Shown here one piece after another: positions 1 through 6,447 of a DNA stretch of 7,737 nucleotides. The notes beneath the pieces are model-generated. The model was not told the DNA's origin. It made no database searches and saw nothing but the letters and a program-made list of their open reading frames with translations. Location of the stretch: the NCBI GenBank assembly GCA_947627685.1, contig CANQWZ010000061.1, positions 1 through 7,737 of the forward strand, in the 5' to 3' direction. Every line of letters begins with the position of its first letter. Position 1 is the first letter of the stretch. A program made the translations under genes and the position numbers. The DNA comes from an uncultured Bacilli bacterium (GTDB lineage: Bacteria; Bacillota_I; Bacilli_A; ML615J-28; CAG-313).

Positions 1-105
1 CAATAAAATTTGGCATTTGACAATCAAGTGCACACTATTGAGTTCTCAAGGACCAGACACCACCCGTACACGACTCAACCAAGAGCCCTCCGAGAAGCCG
101 ATCTT
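1..105 (-). other. Foreign-looking segment resembling an actinobacterial rRNA spacer; likely junction at about 98-110
   Basis: Read on the minus strand, this stretch contains CCTTGAGAACTCAATAGTGT (positions 35-54). It closely matches the conserved TTGAGAACTCAAYAGYGTG block that lies upstream of 23S rRNA in the 16S-23S spacer of many Actinobacteria. The following bases, running to position 1 (about TTGTCAAATGCCAAATTTT), also fit that spacer. By hand count, positions 31-105 are about 53% GC, against about 33% for 111-180. In this orientation a 23S gene would lie to the left of position 1. The segment overlaps the apparent 3' end of the sugar-binding lipoprotein gene and supplies its odd last 20 or so residues. 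A chimeric assembly or contig-end artefact is the simplest explanation; a real insertion is less likely. The motif match is from memory, not from a search. Confidence 0.6.
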
Positions 106-2029
106 CACCTAAACCATCCATTAAATCATAGATAATAGAGAAGGCAACTTTACTTGTAATACCACTAGCACTTTGTTGGTTAAGAACAGAGAAGCAAGAA
201 CTTGATCCGTAAGGAACAGTAAATTTAGCTTGACTTAAATCTACACCTTTAATGTATACGCCATCAGAAACTTCTAATGGAGCTCCATTATTGCCAAGGA
301 TAGCTTCATTTCTATTTGTAGTTGTAATAGGTGTTGCTATATCATCATCATTCATTGGATATGGAACAGAACCAATTGTAAAGGTTGGGTTACCAAATCT
401 ATTACTAGCACCGATGAACCATAATGCACCATGTTGGAAAATAGTTGTACCTTGTAAGAAAGTATTGTATACATCAGATGTACCAGCACCGCCATCATAA
501 TATGGTGCTAATGATTTAATATCATTGAAAGTATTAATTAAAGCATCTGATTTTAATAAAAGTTGTGGTTCAGTAGTTGCAATCTTATTACCTCTTGCGG
601 CATTAAGACCAATAGCAAATTCAGGGTAACTAAGAGTTAATGGTTTAATGTTTTCTGCAGCATGGTATGTTTGTAAATCTTGACATAATTGTTTAAATCT
701 ACTCCATGTCCATTCACCTCTTAACCAAAGTTCGGCTGGATCTGGTTGACCTGCAGCTTTAATTAAGTCGGCATTATAATACATGAAATGGTCAGGACGA
801 GCAGGACCTGAAATATAACCATAAACTTTATTATTAACTGCTGTTACTTGGTTATTAGTAGGGTTTTGAGCATAGGTACCTTTTACATATGTATCACCAA
901 CTTGGCTATAACCAACTTCAGTGAAGATACCACCAGTAATTTCACCACTACCAGTAATTGTAGCAAGTTCAGCTATGCAACCTTCTTTTACAAAGGCAGG
1001 AATCCATGAAGATGCAATTTGAATTACATATACTTCTTGGTTAGCGAAGCTATCTTTACCAGTCATATGGTCTTTAATATGGTCAACACGAGCTTGACCC
1101 CAAGGAGCACTACCATCGTAGTTAGTCCATATGATTTTAATACCATAAGCAGCTTCAACTAAATTTTGTTGTCTTTGTTTAATTGCTTTGTCATTAGCAG
1201 TATATAGAGGATCAAATGGATCGTATTCATATACTGGGTTAACTAAAATTTTGAAGTTAGTAGCATTTCCATGCCAGCCACTTAATTGATTAGGTGTCCA
1301 TTTTGGTTGATATGCAGAAGATTTCCAACTTGCTGTTAATTTCATATCTTTGTCTACAACTGTTGTATTCATGTTGAAGATATTACCTTTATCATCTCTC
1401 CATGATTTGAAGTTATAGTTAGGCATTGTAGGAATAACAGTGAAATTTAAGATATCACCTTTTAAAACATCTAAATCAGTATCACAATCAAATACAACCT
1501 TTCCAATTTCATTTGGATCTGAATGTAATATTAATTCAACGTGGCAGAAATCACCAGCGCCGTAATCAATTCTCCATTTAGCTTTAAGAGTTATATTACT
1601 ATTTACAGGTTGTGAAAAATCATATTTAGTATCACCAACATACCAGCCATCGAAAGTATAACCAGGTCTAGTTGGATCTGTTGGTTTATTAACTGGTGAG
1701 CCTTCATTAACATTGATATTGGCAACAGAAGTTCCCCAATTTGAATTAAAGCTTACAGTTACTTTATTTGATGCCCATTTTGCGACAAGTGTAATATCAC
1801 TTGTTACAGGAGTACCAAAGTCATATTCTTTGCCATCTAAAAACCAGCCAGTAAAATCATATCCATCTTTAACAGGATCTGCTGGTTTAGCAACAGTCTT
1901 TCCTTTTTTAACTGTTTCTGTCTTAACAACTTGATCATCACTCTTGAAAGTTACTGTAAATTTTTTACAACTTGTTAAAGTAACAACCGAAATAATTGCT
2001 AAAAACAAAATTAAAATTCTTTTTTTCAT
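35..2029 (-). CDS. ABC-type sugar-binding lipoprotein with InlB B-repeats; 3' end probably replaced
   Basis: This is a predicted extracellular substrate-binding protein of the carbohydrate ABC-transporter type, tethered to the membrane. Residues 1-21 are a lipoprotein signal with lipobox LTSC, so Cys21 should be acylated. Residues 24-85 and 89-152 are two InlB B-repeat (Listeria-Bacteroides repeat) modules, recognisable from GYxFxGW, KYDF/EYDF and the closing ITLxAKW. Residues 162-235 look like a third, diverged copy. The binding domain starts near 255; residues 416-452 hold the typical pattern of a YYNADL segment, an AAGQPDP turn and a GEWTW helix. The start is supported by AAAGGA seven bases before ATG. 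The gene follows the acetyltransferase by 28 bases and is probably cotranscribed with it. Residues after about 641-644 are read from the foreign-looking segment and end in a sequence unlike this family, so the true C-terminus is probably missing. The ligand cannot be read from sequence, and no permease or ATPase gene is in view. Confidence 0.88.
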   Translation of the reverse strand: MKKRILILFLAIISVVTLTSCKKFTVTFKSDDQVVKTETVKKGKTVAKPADPVKDGYDFTGWFLDGKEYDFGTPVTSDITLVAKWASNKVTVSFNSNWGTSVANINVNEGSPVNKPTDPTRPGYTFDGWYVGDTKYDFSQPVNSNITLKAKWRIDYGAGDFCHVELILHSDPNEIGKVVFDCDTDLDVLKGDILNFTVIPTMPNYNFKSWRDDKGNIFNMNTTVVDKDMKLTASWKSSAYQPKWTPNQLSGWHGNATNFKILVNPVYEYDPFDPLYTANDKAIKQRQQNLVEAAYGIKIIWTNYDGSAPWGQARVDHIKDHMTGKDSFANQEVYVIQIASSWIPAFVKEGCIAELATITGSGEITGGIFTEVGYSQVGDTYVKGTYAQNPTNNQVTAVNNKVYGYISGPARPDHFMYYNADLIKAAGQPDPAELWLRGEWTWSRFKQLCQDLQTYHAAENIKPLTLSYPEFAIGLNAARGNKIATTEPQLLLKSDALINTFNDIKSLAPYYDGGAGTSDVYNTFLQGTTIFQHGALWFIGASNRFGNPTFTIGSVPYPMNDDDIATPITTTNRNEAILGNNGAPLEVSDGVYIKGVDLSQAKFTVPYGSSSCFSVLNQQSASGITSKVAFSIIYDLMDGLGEDRLLGGLLVESCTGGVWSLRTQ
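1325..1960 (-). repeat. Three tandem InlB B-repeat modules inside the lipoprotein gene
   Basis: Module 1 is encoded at 1775-1960, module 2 at 1574-1765 and a degenerate module 3 at 1325-1546. The first two share the order beta-strand, KPxDPxxxGYxFxGW, then YDFxxPVxSxITLxAKW. The third keeps only the spaced aromatic pattern (YNFKSW, closing LTASW) and has a longer first half. These modules are small beta-grasp-like extracellular units common in Gram-positive surface proteins. Here they sit between the lipid anchor and the ligand-binding domain, where they could act as a stalk. The copies are diverged in sequence, so this is old duplication rather than a recent DNA repeat. Confidence 0.8.
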
Positions 2030-2036
2030 TTTCTAA

Positions 2037-2042
2037 TCCTTT
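2037..2042 (-). promoter_or_regulatory. Ribosome binding site of the sugar-binding lipoprotein gene
   Basis: The minus strand reads AAAGGA seven bases before the ATG at 2029, inside the 28-base gap after the acetyltransferase stop. The gap shows no terminator hairpin and no clear promoter, which supports cotranscription with the genes upstream. Confidence 0.7.
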
Positions 2043-2057
2043 CTTATATATTTTTCA

Positions 2058-3041
2058 TTATAATTCTTTAACCATATAAGCATATGATTTAAAGACCTCA
2101 AAATCCAATTTTCGATAGAAATCAAGTAGACCTGTCCAATCAATAATAATGTCTGTAACACCATTATCAATTAATACATTGTTAGCAAAAGCAACAATAT
2201 CAAAGCCTATGTTTTTCTTTCGATATTGGGTATCTACTCCTAGTGGGCCAATACCACCAAGAGCATCAAAACGTTTACGCCAGGTTAGGCTATAACTTAT
2301 TAGTGATGTATCAGTCGTAGGTAAACCAATTTTTGCAAAAGCACAAATTGTATTATTATCTAAACCAATCACATATTCTTTTCCAGTGCCACCAGCACTA
2401 AAATAATCTATTGCTTCTTTAGTCCATCGGCCTGGCCAATTATCTTTAATAAAATTAATAAGATTATTTTTATCATCGATTGAGCAGATTCTATATGTAA
2501 TATCCTTGTTTCTTAATTCTATTTTAGGTTCGTTTCTTTTTATTTTCTTTATTAAATCATATGTATCATATGGTCTATTAAAGCCTCTTTTTGTAAACCA
2601 AGGAATACTATTTTTTAAGTCTACTGGTAAACCTGGAAAAAAATTAAAATAATCTTTTCCTAAAAATAAATTATGTTTCCCTAATTTTTTTACTTCATAT
2701 TCTACTTTTTCTAATAATTTAGAGCCAATTCCTTGCATACGATAGCAAGGTTTTACCATAAATAAACTAATCCATGCACTTTCTTCATATGTATTTATAA
2801 AATATTCATCATTCCAAAATTTACAAACAATAAAACCAACTAATTCTTTATCATTAATTGCTACATACGAAGCATCCATTGATGCATTAGATAAGTTTCT
2901 TTCGAACAATTCTTTTGATATTGGATATATCCTACCATAATTTTCGTTCCATAATTTGTATACATCTAAATATTGATCGTAATCTTTAAATCTTAAATAT
3001 TGCATAATTTTTATAAGCAAGGAGGTGAAGTAAGCCTCCAC
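2058..3041 (-). CDS. Tandem-domain GNAT family N-acetyltransferase
   Basis: This is a predicted cytoplasmic acyl-CoA-dependent acetyltransferase with two GNAT-like halves. In the first half (about residues 13-160) the acetyl-CoA loop is visible as VKPCYRMQGIGSKLLEKVE at 96-114, containing the Q/RxxGxG/A motif. In the second half (about 180-325) a looser equivalent, GVDTQYRKKNIGFDIVAFA, lies at 268-286, followed by a closing strand and a DWTGLLDFYRKLDFEVFKSY segment typical of GNAT C-terminal ends. The substrate is unknown; the neighbourhood of sugar-binding and amino-sugar genes makes a sugar or glycan amine a reasonable guess. The start is uncertain. GTG at 3041 has AAAGG six bases upstream but lies inside a hairpin and adds 12 residues (MEAYFTSLLIKI) that look atypical. 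ATG at 3005 gives 315 aa beginning at MQYLRF, as GNAT proteins usually do, but has no clear ribosome site. The gene sits 26 bases after the surface protein gene. Confidence 0.85.
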   Translation of the reverse strand: MEAYFTSLLIKIMQYLRFKDYDQYLDVYKLWNENYGRIYPISKELFERNLSNASMDASYVAINDKELVGFIVCKFWNDEYFINTYEESAWISLFMVKPCYRMQGIGSKLLEKVEYEVKKLGKHNLFLGKDYFNFFPGLPVDLKNSIPWFTKRGFNRPYDTYDLIKKIKRNEPKIELRNKDITYRICSIDDKNNLINFIKDNWPGRWTKEAIDYFSAGGTGKEYVIGLDNNTICAFAKIGLPTTDTSLISYSLTWRKRFDALGGIGPLGVDTQYRKKNIGFDIVAFANNVLIDNGVTDIIIDWTGLLDFYRKLDFEVFKSYAYMVKEL

Positions 3042-3046
3042 CTCCT
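3020..3046 (-). promoter_or_regulatory. Intercistronic hairpin pairing a Shine-Dalgarno with an anti-Shine-Dalgarno copy
   Basis: On the minus strand AGGAGGTG (3046-3039) and CACCTCCT (3027-3020) form a perfect 8-bp stem with an 11-base loop. The 3' arm, with flanks, reads TCACCTCCTT, the same as the conserved 3' end of 16S rRNA. The stem lies between the surface protein stop (3068) and the two candidate acetyltransferase starts (GTG 3041 inside it, ATG 3005 just after it). No T-run follows, so it is a poor intrinsic terminator. It is more likely to stabilise the upstream message or to mask the ribosome site of the acetyltransferase. The structure is seen directly; its role is inference. Confidence 0.6.
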
Positions 3047-3067
3047 ACCTTTAAACTAAATTATTAA

Positions 3068-6052
3068 TTAGTGTCTTTTTCTGAAAGCAAATGCTAATAA
3101 TGCAGTTGAACTAATTAAGCCCATAGCAAGTAAAGCATTATTTTTCTTACATCCACTACCGCCTTCATCTGTACCTTTTGCAAGATCTGCAACAGCAGTT
3201 TGAACGCTTTCAACGCCTTCTAAAGCACTATCAACGCTTGTTTGAACTTCAGATACATTTTGAAGAAGACTTCTTAATTGTCTAGCTAAACTATCAAATT
3301 GTGATACAAAATTACTATTATTGTTAGCAAGAATAGTTAAAGTATACTTAACAGGAGTTTGGTTACCGCTACTATCTTTAACTGTAAATTCAACATCTAC
3401 TTTACGAGATTCGCCTTCTACATCGTTAGTATCAATAACTTTTTCGCCAATCCACCATCTGAATGTAGCTTTTGTTAAATCACCATCAACGTTATCGTTT
3501 ACTTGAACAATACCATCTAAGCAGTAGAAATCATCACCTTGCATAATTGTTACATTACGAGTTTCTACAAATGGAGCAGTTGTATCTTTTACTCTTACAG
3601 TAAATGTTACACTTGCAGATTTACCATTTCTAGTAATTGTTGCAACAACAGTATGACGACCTTCTTGAGGTTTATTAAAATCAAGATCAGTTGTAAATAC
3701 AACGTTTTGAGTAATATCATTACCTAAGATATCAACGCCATTGTATTGAGCAGTACGAGCTTGTACTAATGTATAAGGATCGATAACATCAGTTGCTTTA
3801 TATTCTTGACTTGCTGCAGCAGTAGTTTCAATTACAGGAGTATAAGATTCTACAGCAACAAACTTAAGAACCATTGTACTAGATACACCAGAATCACTAT
3901 TATCTACAGTAAATTCAACAACCCAATTATCACTTTCAGCTGCCATTGAAGCATCAATTGTATAATCAGTCCATACTTTTTTAGCATCAGCAGGGAATAA
4001 ATCAGTTGCAACATTATCCCAGCCAACTTTAGTATTAGGCCAACTAGTTCTTTGTGGAGCTTGTGCCAAGAATGATAAGAATTGTACAGTATTAGAACCA
4101 ATTGAACTTGTTACGGCTGTTCTTGCGTCATTTAAGTAATGGTCGTTACCATTAGCTTTTGAAACGGCATTATAATATCTAAATACCCAAGACCATTTTG
4201 CCCAATAAGTTTCGTTATTAACAAATGTATCTGCACCTGCTGTAGTACTAAATAAAACACCATTAAATGTCTTATAAGCATTAGTGCCAGTTACTGATCC
4301 AGCAATATCCTCTTTTGAAGGAAGTGCTATTTCTGTATATTCTGTATCACCTTTTTTGTACTTACCTGATGCTGCATCATATGCAAAACCAGTTCTTACA
4401 GCATTATAAGCATTTACATCTTTCCACAAATCAGTTACCATAGCTTCAAAGCTTTCATAACCATGAGGTTGAACTACAACTGGAACAGAAGCACCACCAT
4501 TTTTAGATGCATAAATTGTAAAGCCTAAAGCTGCATCAGAATTTATATATGATGTTACATCATCTAAATCTTTGAAATACTTTTGAATACCAGCATAAGA
4601 AAGTAAGCTAGTAGGTTTAACAGTATTACCAACCATTACTTCAACAGTGTTTTGGCCTTTTAATAATTGATATGAAGCATCATCAATAACTTTTGGTGTG
4701 AATTCTAAAGGTTTAGCAGAGAAATTGTATGCTCTAACTTCAGCAATACCAATTTGTGTTCCTTCTGCAACATCTTCACCATTACGATCTTTTTTGGTTA
4801 CCATTGTTCTACCATATTTATAACCATTAACAACGATTTCGTCCATGAAGTTTGAAGAAACTTTGTCACCAAGACTTCCATGGCTTTCAAGGTAACCATG
4901 AGCAAATGTAAATCCACCAGTAGGAATTCTTAATGTAGCAATACATTCACGATAAGCACTTGCAGCTGCAGTTTCTGCTTCTGCTTGAGCTGTTGCTTCA
5001 TCTTTACCTTCTTGCATCTTTTGTGCTTTTAATGAATTAACATAAGCAGCAGTTTGAGCTTCACTTAATGTGAAATAAGTTTCAGAAGTTGAAGCATAAT
5101 TATAATTTGTGAAAGCAATGCACATCCAACCGCCATCTTTTGCATAGCAATAATCCCATTTAGCTGGATCCCATCCAGTTGATAAATATGCTGCTTCGTT
5201 AACATTTTCAGGTTTTTCTTCAAACCATTCCCAAATAAATTTTTCATATACTAATTTATCATTGCCAGCGTCATCTTTATCACAAGTGACATCACTACTA
5301 ATTTTAGTTACTGTGTCATTAACATAGCAGTATTCAGGAGCAAATTTAGTAGGGTTAGCACCACCATCTGCATCGGCAGGATTGCTATAAACTTTAGCAT
5401 CGGCAACACCACGAATCATACGGCCTTGACCATCAAATACAACCATTCTTGAATAAGCACCAGCATCATCATTAGTACTTTGTGCTTTGATAAGTTCAAA
5501 GAAATTGAATTCTAAATCTTGACCAGAAATATTAACTCTAAGTTGAGATAAAGATTGAGATACGGCACCAGATTTTGTTTTTACTGAACCATCATCATTT
5601 AATACTGCTGTTGATCTTTTGCCTTCGTCATCTTTTGCTAAAACTACTCTAGCACCATCTTTAACAGCGCCTTTATCATCTCTTTCAAGATCCCAATATA
5701 GGATACCTTTTGCTGCACCAGTTGAATTAGCATTTAAAGCACCTGGTAGGTAAACAGCATAGTATCTGCCTGAAGGTGTTCCATCTTCATTAAAACGAGC
5801 AATTCTTAATCTTGTTTCATTCCAAGGGAAAGAACGTCCTTCTTGTAGTCCAGGATCTGTAACTGCGTCATTATCGTAGTCAAAAGGGAAAGTAGTATAG
5901 ATACTACTCATAATATATACTGGATCCTCATCTTTTGCTAGTGTTGGGTCAACAGTAAATTTTGCTGCATTCGCAGGAGTCTTTACAGTTGCAACGCCAA
6001 CTAATGCAATCGTGAGTACGAATGTACTCAAAAATGCAAAAACCTTTTTCAT
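3068..6052 (-). CDS. Large surface protein with Ig-like domains, coiled-coil stalk and Cys-containing C-terminal anchor
   Basis: This is a 994-residue exported protein. Residues 1-30 are a Sec signal peptide (MKK start, hydrophobic core, likely cleavage near ANA-A). Residues 31 to about 735 match nothing I recognise; they include an Ala/Glu-rich helical stretch at 328-370 and several Trp/Tyr-rich parts. Residues 740-822 look like one Ig-like beta domain. Residues 823-908 look like a second, of the DUF5011/HYR type, with DTTAPFVE, VNDNVDGDLT and VKDSSGN. Residues 919-960 form about six clean heptads (hydrophobic V/L at a and d), a coiled-coil stalk. The end is GGSGCKK (964-970), a hydrophobic helix (972-990) and RKRH, an anchor with no LPXTG. 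AGGAGG precedes the ATG by 11 bases. It is the first gene after the cre-flanked promoter and is followed closely by the acetyltransferase. Its function is unknown; a surface adhesin or glycan-binding role is a guess. Confidence 0.88.
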   Translation of the reverse strand: MKKVFAFLSTFVLTIALVGVATVKTPANAAKFTVDPTLAKDEDPVYIMSSIYTTFPFDYDNDAVTDPGLQEGRSFPWNETRLRIARFNEDGTPSGRYYAVYLPGALNANSTGAAKGILYWDLERDDKGAVKDGARVVLAKDDEGKRSTAVLNDDGSVKTKSGAVSQSLSQLRVNISGQDLEFNFFELIKAQSTNDDAGAYSRMVVFDGQGRMIRGVADAKVYSNPADADGGANPTKFAPEYCYVNDTVTKISSDVTCDKDDAGNDKLVYEKFIWEWFEEKPENVNEAAYLSTGWDPAKWDYCYAKDGGWMCIAFTNYNYASTSETYFTLSEAQTAAYVNSLKAQKMQEGKDEATAQAEAETAAASAYRECIATLRIPTGGFTFAHGYLESHGSLGDKVSSNFMDEIVVNGYKYGRTMVTKKDRNGEDVAEGTQIGIAEVRAYNFSAKPLEFTPKVIDDASYQLLKGQNTVEVMVGNTVKPTSLLSYAGIQKYFKDLDDVTSYINSDAALGFTIYASKNGGASVPVVVQPHGYESFEAMVTDLWKDVNAYNAVRTGFAYDAASGKYKKGDTEYTEIALPSKEDIAGSVTGTNAYKTFNGVLFSTTAGADTFVNNETYWAKWSWVFRYYNAVSKANGNDHYLNDARTAVTSSIGSNTVQFLSFLAQAPQRTSWPNTKVGWDNVATDLFPADAKKVWTDYTIDASMAAESDNWVVEFTVDNSDSGVSSTMVLKFVAVESYTPVIETTAAASQEYKATDVIDPYTLVQARTAQYNGVDILGNDITQNVVFTTDLDFNKPQEGRHTVVATITRNGKSASVTFTVRVKDTTAPFVETRNVTIMQGDDFYCLDGIVQVNDNVDGDLTKATFRWWIGEKVIDTNDVEGESRKVDVEFTVKDSSGNQTPVKYTLTILANNNSNFVSQFDSLARQLRSLLQNVSEVQTSVDSALEGVESVQTAVADLAKGTDEGGSGCKKNNALLAMGLISSTALLAFAFRKRH

Positions 6053-6063
6053 AAATCTTTTTT

Positions 6064-6069
6064 CCTCCT
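6064..6069 (-). promoter_or_regulatory. Ribosome binding site of the surface protein gene
   Basis: The minus strand reads AGGAGG, a full-strength site, 11 bases before the ATG at 6052. The spacing is slightly long, but no other in-frame start lies closer. Confidence 0.75.
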
Positions 6070-6081
6070 ATTTATCTATTT

Positions 6082-6095
6082 TGAAAGCGTTTGCG
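6082..6095 (-). promoter_or_regulatory. Catabolite-responsive element (cre) over the transcription start
   Basis: The plus strand reads TGAAAGCGTTTGCG, which fits the CcpA consensus TGWAARCGYTWNCW at all but the last position. The -10 hexamer at 6101-6106 puts the predicted start at 6094, so the site is centred near +6.5. CcpA bound there would be expected to block initiation or early elongation when a preferred sugar is present. The match is seen directly; the regulation is inferred from known CcpA biology in Bacillota. Confidence 0.8.
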
Positions 6096-6100
6096 ATTAT

Positions 6101-6129
6101 ATTATAACATATAAACAAACCAATTGCAA
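6101..6129 (-). promoter_or_regulatory. Promoter of the surface protein / acetyltransferase / sugar-binding protein operon
   Basis: On the minus strand there is TTGCAA (-35, 6129-6124), a 17-base spacer and TATAAT (-10, 6106-6101). A TGT just before the -10 makes it an extended -10. This is a strong sigma-A type promoter. The predicted start near 6094 leaves a leader of about 41 bases before the ATG, enough for the ribosome site but too short for a riboswitch. Confidence 0.8.
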
Positions 6130-6148
6130 GAGAAAAAGCATAATTTTT

Positions 6149-6162
6149 TAAAAACGCTTACA
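6149..6162 (-). promoter_or_regulatory. Second cre site upstream of the -35
   Basis: The minus strand reads TGTAAGCGTTTTTA, matching TGWAARCGYTWNCW except for T in place of C at the next-to-last position. It is centred at about -61.5 relative to the predicted start, 67 bp from the downstream cre. That is close to where CcpA acts as an activator at genes such as ackA and pta in Bacillus. The two sites might instead cooperate in repression. Confidence 0.65.
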
Positions 6163-6280
6163 CAATTTTTTCTATATTTTCTATTTTTTAGATTTTACTT
6201 ATCTTTTTATGCTATTTTGGCTAATATTTTCTCTTCAAAATATATATATTTATTTTATAAAAATATATGCTAATTTGCGT

Positions 6281-6319
6281 AAAAAAAAGAATTTAGGTAC
6301 TGTACACATACCTAAATTC
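6281..6319 (-). terminator. Perfect intrinsic terminator with no gene in front of it
   Basis: On the minus strand GAATTTAGGTA (6319-6309), a 9-base loop and TACCTAAATTC (6299-6289) form an 11-bp perfect stem followed by eight T residues (6288-6281). It has the full form of a rho-independent terminator and works in this direction only, since the plus-strand side has no T-run. No minus-strand gene lies between it and nagB, whose own terminator is at 6770-6799. It may end a very short RNA or insulate the operon promoter downstream. Confidence 0.8.
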
Positions 6320-6333
6320 CCTCTCTCAGTTGC
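6281..6333 (-). ncRNA. Possible short RNA of about 50 nt ending at the orphan terminator
   Basis: A -10-like TAGAAT (6345-6340, minus strand), with TG two bases upstream of it, stands upstream of the terminator. A start about seven bases after it would give a transcript of roughly 50 bases with a short G/A-rich 5' part (CTGAGAGAGGG) and then the terminator stem. The -35 is poor (the best is a TGATCT-like sequence with an 18-base spacer). No open frame of useful length is present, and I recognise no known RNA family. This is a hypothesis built on the orphan terminator. Confidence 0.3.
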
Positions 6334-6377
6334 ACTAATATTCTAACACATTTTTTTAATATTAGATCATTTTTTGA

Positions 6378-6445
6378 CTATTTTGGCATAAAATTATTTT
6401 AAATTAACTATTTTGTCATGTTTTGGTTTTTTTATGACAAAATAG
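6378..6445. repeat. Operator-like repeats upstream of the Xre gene (CTATTTTGKCAT)
   Basis: Three copies are present: CTATTTTGGCAT at 6378-6389, CTATTTTGTCAT at 6408-6419, and the exact reverse complement ATGACAAAATAG at 6434-6445. Copies 2 and 3 form a perfect 12-bp inverted repeat across a 14-base spacer. Copies 1 and 2 are direct and start 30 bp apart, about three helical turns. Copy 3 ends two bases before the -10 hexamer (6448-6453) of the Xre gene, where bound protein would block polymerase. A looser copy, CTATTTTGGCTAAT, lies at 6212-6225. The likely ligand is the adjacent Xre repressor acting on its own gene. Confidence 0.7.
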
Positions 6446-6447
6446 GT

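Noticed and set aside
252..500. Open frame of 82 codons on the plus strand opposite the lipoprotein gene (similar ones at 1713-1934, 3321-3506, 3539-3727).
   Set aside because: They lie wholly inside well-supported minus-strand genes and encode low-complexity or unrecognisable peptides, so they are antisense shadows.
3020..3028. Strong Shine-Dalgarno-like AGGAGGTGA on the plus strand.
   Set aside because: No start codon or reading frame follows at a usable distance on that strand; it is the complement of the hairpin arm.
3020..3046. Hairpin read as a standard intrinsic terminator of the surface protein gene.
   Set aside because: The stem is followed by TGCTTATAAAAATT, not a T-run, and the next two genes have no clear promoter of their own.
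6239..6268. Very AT-rich, partly self-complementary stretch.
   Set aside because: The pairing is broken and expected by chance at this composition; there is no T-run after a stable stem and no iteron pattern suggesting an origin.
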